Assembly (NCBI GenBank): GCA_030594665.1
Contig: JAUVET010000059.1
Span: 1 to 7,486, forward strand
Reading direction: 5' to 3'
Length of the DNA stretch: 7,486 nucleotides
DNA from: Methanosarcinaceae archaeon
GTDB taxonomy: Archaea; Halobacteriota; Methanosarcinia; Methanosarcinales; Methanosarcinaceae
In this document: positions 5,001 through 7,486 of the stretch, piece by piece
Layout: each line of letters begins with the position of its first letter
Numbering within the stretch: the first letter of the stretch is position 1
Position numbers and translations under genes: made by a program
Notes under the pieces: model-generated
Seen by the model: only the letters and a program-made list of their open reading frames with translations
The model's database searches: none
What the model was told of the DNA's origin: nothing

Positions 5001-6173
5001 ATGAAACAAATATACATGGACCATAGTGCCACAACCCCGGTCGATCCGAGGGTAGTTGATGCCATGCTGCCTTATTTTACAGAAAAGTTCGGCAATGCAT
5101 CCAGCCTGCATTCATTCGGACAGGAAGCAGCCGGTGCACTTGAGCAATCCCGACAGCAGATTGCAGACTCGATCGGTGCAAAACCTGAAGAGATCATATT
5201 CACATCAGGCGGGACTGAATCCGACAATCTTGCGATCAAAGGCATCGCGTACCGCAATTCCAACAAGGGCAAACACATCATAACATCAACCATCGAGCAT
5301 CCTGCAATACTTAATACATGTGCCTACTTTGAAAAGGAAGGATTTGATGTCACATACGTTGCAGTAGACAGTGACGGGATCATCGATATGGATGAACTTG
5401 AAAAAGCCATACGTGATGACACCATACTGGTCTCAGTTATGCATGCGAACAATGAGATCGGTACCATACAACCAATTTCGGATATCAGCAAACTCACAAA
5501 AGAAAAAGGCATATATCTCCACACAGACGCTGTGCAATCCCTTGGTAAGATCGCAGTCAATGTCGATGAACTGGGGGTAGATCTATTGTCCATATCATCA
5601 CACAAGATATATGGTCCGAAAGGTGTGGGTGCATTGTATGTCAGAAAAGGCACGCCACTACAGGCACTTGCACATGGTGGGAGCCATGAACGGAGTATGC
5701 GTGCGGGTACCGAAAATGTTTCAGGGATCGTAGGATTTGCAAAAGCGGTATCTCTTGTCGATGAACACCGTGTAGATGATGCAAAACACATGACACAACT
5801 CAGGGACTCACTTATTAGGAAAGTGATGGATTCGATCGAAGATGTGTACCTCAGCGGACATGCAACAAAACGACTTCCGAATAATGTCAATCTCAGGTTT
5901 AGTTTCATAGAAGGAGAATCGATGCTCCTATTCCTGGATATGAAAGGTATTGCGATATCAACAGGGTCAGCTTGTTCATCAAAATCACTTGAACCCTCAC
6001 ACGTTCTGTCTGCTATCGGGCTAAAACCTGAGGATTCACATGGTTCGATCCGTATCACACTTGGAAATGACAATACGCAAGAAGAAGTGGATTACGTGGT
6101 TTCGGCGCTGGTAGAAATTGTAGGACGGCTGCGGGCAATGTCACCCATTGCAGGAAAAATGAAACTCAGCTAA
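5001..6173 (+). CDS. iscS: Cysteine desulfurase (class V aminotransferase family)
   Basis: A 390-residue PLP enzyme of the NifS/IscS family that converts L-cysteine to alanine and passes the sulfur as a persulfide to a scaffold protein. All key elements are visible: N-terminal MDHSATTPVDPRV (6-18), TSGGTESDNLAI (68-79) for PLP phosphate binding, His100 in IEHPA, HTDAVQSLGK (174-183) with Asp176 and Gln179, the PLP lysine Lys202 in SISSHKIYGPKG, and the persulfide-forming Cys325 in STGSACSSKSLEP. The short stretch between Cys325 and the following helix, without the long mobile-loop extension of E. coli IscS, fits the NifS-like archaeal type. The start at 5001 matches the family N-terminus. It is the first gene of an isc operon; iscU follows after 20 nt. 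It is very probably functional. Confidence 0.95.
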   Translation: MKQIYMDHSATTPVDPRVVDAMLPYFTEKFGNASSLHSFGQEAAGALEQSRQQIADSIGAKPEEIIFTSGGTESDNLAIKGIAYRNSNKGKHIITSTIEHPAILNTCAYFEKEGFDVTYVAVDSDGIIDMDELEKAIRDDTILVSVMHANNEIGTIQPISDISKLTKEKGIYLHTDAVQSLGKIAVNVDELGVDLLSISSHKIYGPKGVGALYVRKGTPLQALAHGGSHERSMRAGTENVSGIVGFAKAVSLVDEHRVDDAKHMTQLRDSLIRKVMDSIEDVYLSGHATKRLPNNVNLRFSFIEGESMLLFLDMKGIAISTGSACSSKSLEPSHVLSAIGLKPEDSHGSIRITLGNDNTQEEVDYVVSALVEIVGRLRAMSPIAGKMKLS

Positions 6174-6193
6174 TCAATACAGGCAGGTTAAAA

Positions 6194-6571
6194 ATGTATA
6201 ATGAAAAAGTGATGGATCATTTCTCAAACCCGCGCAATGTCGGTGAGATCAAGGACGCAGATGGTGTTGGAGAAGTTGGCAACCCGACTTGTGGAGACAT
6301 GATGAATATTTACATCAAGGTTGAAGACGGAATCCTCACAGATGTGAAATTCAAGACATTCGGATGTGGTGCGGCAATAGCCACATCAAGCATGATAACA
6401 GAGATGGCAGTTGGAAAAACGATTGAAGAAGCGCTTGAGATCACACGCAACGATGTTGCCGAAGAGTTGGGCGGACTTCCGCAGGTCAAGATGCACTGTT
6501 CAAATCTTGCTTCTGACGGACTTCATGCTGCAATCGAAGATTACAAAAAGAAGCAAAACATTAAAAAGTAA
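6194..6571 (+). CDS. iscU: Iron-sulfur cluster assembly scaffold IscU
   Basis: A 125-residue IscU/NifU N-terminal domain protein on which Fe-S clusters are assembled from iron and IscS-derived sulfur. The three cluster cysteines are present: Cys33 in GNPTCGD, Cys58 in FGCGAA and Cys102 in MHCSNLA. Asp35, which modulates cluster release, and His101 are also present. Residues 95-99 read LPQVK, one change from the LPPVK that the HscA chaperone recognises in bacterial IscU; no hscA or hscB lies in the window. The N-terminus (MYNEKVMDHFSNPRNVG) is typical. The start lies 20 nt after the iscS stop with a modest AGG as ribosome binding site. Translation with iscS is probably coordinated. Confidence is high. 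Confidence 0.95.
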   Translation: MYNEKVMDHFSNPRNVGEIKDADGVGEVGNPTCGDMMNIYIKVEDGILTDVKFKTFGCGAAIATSSMITEMAVGKTIEEALEITRNDVAEELGGLPQVKMHCSNLASDGLHAAIEDYKKKQNIKK

Positions 6572-6620
6572 CGACTTCCAATTTCAGGTACATTAACTAT
6601 AAAGATCAAAGATCAAAAAT

Positions 6621-6624
6621 GGAG
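6621..6624 (+). promoter_or_regulatory. Ribosome binding site of the HTH regulator gene
   Basis: GGAG, 7 nt before the ATG at 6632. It rules out the out-of-frame ATG at 6619 as the start. A tandem AAAGATC (6601-6614) precedes it. Confidence 0.6.
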
Positions 6625-6631
6625 CGATATT

Positions 6632-6988
6632 ATGAAACCCCCTTGCGAAATAATGGTACAGAAAGTCCTGCCTGCAATCCGGGCAGAACTTGCACGAGTT
6701 CTTATGATGGAACACAACTGTACACAGCAAAAAGTTGCAGATATTTTGGGACTTTCAAGAGCTGCCGTGTCACAGTACGTAAGTGAAAAACGTGGAGCTG
6801 AGGTTGATTTTTCCGATGAGACAAAAACAGTCATCAGTCAGTTTGCAACAGAATTATTAACGAATATTTCTACAAAGGACAAGGTTAAAGGCATGTGCAA
6901 TGCATGTAAATTTGTCCAGAGATCAGGTTGGTTGTATAAGAACGGTCCGGGTGTAGAATATTGCGGCATTTGTGGGGAAGACGAATAA
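6632..6988 (+). CDS. COG2522-type archaeal HTH regulator with C-terminal CxxC pairs, candidate Fe-S or metal sensor
   Basis: A 118-residue protein. The N-terminus MKPPCEIMVQKVLPAIRAEL and the helix-turn-helix at about 30-55 (TQQKVADILGLSRAAVSQYV) are typical of the archaeal COG2522 regulators, whose HTH is also found in the thiamine regulator ThiR. Here no ThiN domain follows. Instead, a short linker helix leads to a C-terminal part with Cys89-x2-Cys92 and Cys111-x2-Cys114, four potential ligands for zinc or an Fe-S cluster; Cys5 and Cys30 are additional. The gene lies 60 nt behind iscU and 2 nt before nre, in one apparent operon. A role as an IscR-like feedback regulator of Fe-S assembly is inferred from context only. 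The HTH assignment itself is firm. Confidence 0.85.
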   Translation: MKPPCEIMVQKVLPAIRAELARVLMMEHNCTQQKVADILGLSRAAVSQYVSEKRGAEVDFSDETKTVISQFATELLTNISTKDKVKGMCNACKFVQRSGWLYKNGPGVEYCGICGEDE

Positions 6989-6990
6989 CA

Positions 6991-7486
6991 TTGCGACAAG
7001 AACCCTGTATCGAATGTAAAGGAAAAGGGTTATGCGGACGTCCGACGTGCCCCATCCTTAAAAAGTTCAAGTCAATTGAATCGATCTCTTCTAAAATCAA
7101 TATCAATTCCAGTGATTCTATTTTTGGAGCATCCCCACCTGCTGTTTTTGTAGGGAGATATGGCTATCCTTCAGTATCTGCCGGTCCGATGATCCCGCCG
7201 CTTGTGAGCGGCAATGATGCCATGGCTTTGGAGGATCCAAAAGAGTGGCTCAAGATGGGAATCGAGGATATCATCTCCTCACGTTCGCAACTTGTAAGAG
7301 CCAATACAAAAGTGAAAGTCAAGGATGCCGCATCTCACGACAATACCCTTCTTTTGAAATCACAGGAACTTGCCCTTTCAAAAAAACCAATCGATACGGA
7401 AGCATGGTTTACCAAACCGATAAAGAACGAACTCAAATTCGATGGTGTGTTAACACCAATGGGCCCGTCAGGTACAGTGAAGAACT
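6991..7486 (+). CDS. Archaeal Nre family DNA repair protein, 5' part only
   Basis: 165 codons are visible before the right edge. The N-terminus carries a small zinc-binding pattern, Cys6-x2-Cys9 with Cys15 and Cys20 (CIECKGKGLCGRPTCPIL). It is followed by the diagnostic Nre core, VFVGRYGYPSVSAGPMIPP (about residues 52-70), and DPKEWLKMGIEDIISSRSQLVR (82-103). The Nre proteins (NreA/NreB) are an archaeal family; the Haloferax member is involved in DNA repair and works with PCNA through a C-terminal PIP motif, which would lie outside this window. The likely start is TTG at 6991, 2 nt after the regulator stop, with GGGGA (6974-6978) 12 nt upstream; no ATG is available nearby and the family N-terminus fits. 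NreA versus NreB is not decided here. Confidence 0.88.
   Translation, partial: MRQEPCIECKGKGLCGRPTCPILKKFKSIESISSKININSSDSIFGASPPAVFVGRYGYPSVSAGPMIPPLVSGNDAMALEDPKEWLKMGIEDIISSRSQLVRANTKVKVKDAASHDNTLLLKSQELALSKKPIDTEAWFTKPIKNELKFDGVLTPMGPSGTVKN

Noticed and set aside
5324..6073. 249-codon minus-strand ORF antisense to iscS
   Set aside because: The coding evidence for iscS on the plus strand is decisive. The antisense product is Ser/Cys/Pro-rich, as usual for mirror frames.
6601..6614. Tandem AAAGATC before the HTH regulator gene
   Set aside because: Two 7-bp copies alone do not support an operator or internal promoter.
1..7486. tRNA, rRNA or CRISPR loci
   Set aside because: Nothing resembling a tRNA cloverleaf, conserved rRNA segments or regularly spaced repeats was seen on either strand.

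Overview
The window looks like a euryarchaeal chromosome, most likely a methanogen of the Methanosarcinales type. This is inferred from an aIF1/SUI1 initiation factor with an N-terminal zinc motif, an archaeal Nre repair protein, a COG2522-type archaeal regulator, TATA-like promoters followed by short leaders, and moderate-to-low G+C. The exact genus cannot be read from the window. The two edge genes (left edge on the minus strand, right edge on the plus strand) are incomplete.

Positions 1-3660 are an accessory, defence-like region on the minus strand. Reading leftward from 3659 come hsdM (type I restriction-modification methylase), a short KilA-N domain gene, and an AlbA_2/Schlafen-type gene with a GHKL-like ATPase half that runs off the left edge. 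No hsdS or hsdR is visible, so a complete type I system would have to continue to the left. Two copies of a short non-coding element with terminal inverted repeats (MITE-like) bracket hsdM and KilA-N in the same orientation: 1339-1543 (205 bp, with a perfect 8-bp TAAACGAT target duplication) and 3755-3887 (133 bp, an internally deleted relative). Copy 1 lies in the KilA-N/AlbA_2 junction. It supplies the present KilA-N stop codon and ends a few bases before the AlbA_2 ribosome binding site.

Positions 3660-4070 are mainly non-coding and hold MITE copy 2 and a doubtful 26-codon ORF overlapping the stop of the next gene by ATGA. Then comes a DUF192 gene (minus strand), divergent from the aIF1 gene (plus strand). 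The two are separated by a strikingly symmetric promoter: a perfect 10-bp inverted repeat with a 10-bp spacer in which each arm is placed like a TATA box for one of the two genes.

Positions 4819-7486 hold a plus-strand iron-sulfur cluster operon: iscS (cysteine desulfurase), iscU (scaffold), a small HTH regulator with four C-terminal cysteines in two CxxC pairs, and the start of an nre DNA-repair gene that begins 2 nt after the regulator. IscS would deliver sulfur to the IscU scaffold. The Cys-rich regulator in the same operon is a good candidate for an IscR-like Fe-S or metal sensor, and palindromic elements just upstream of the iscS TATA box are candidate operators.
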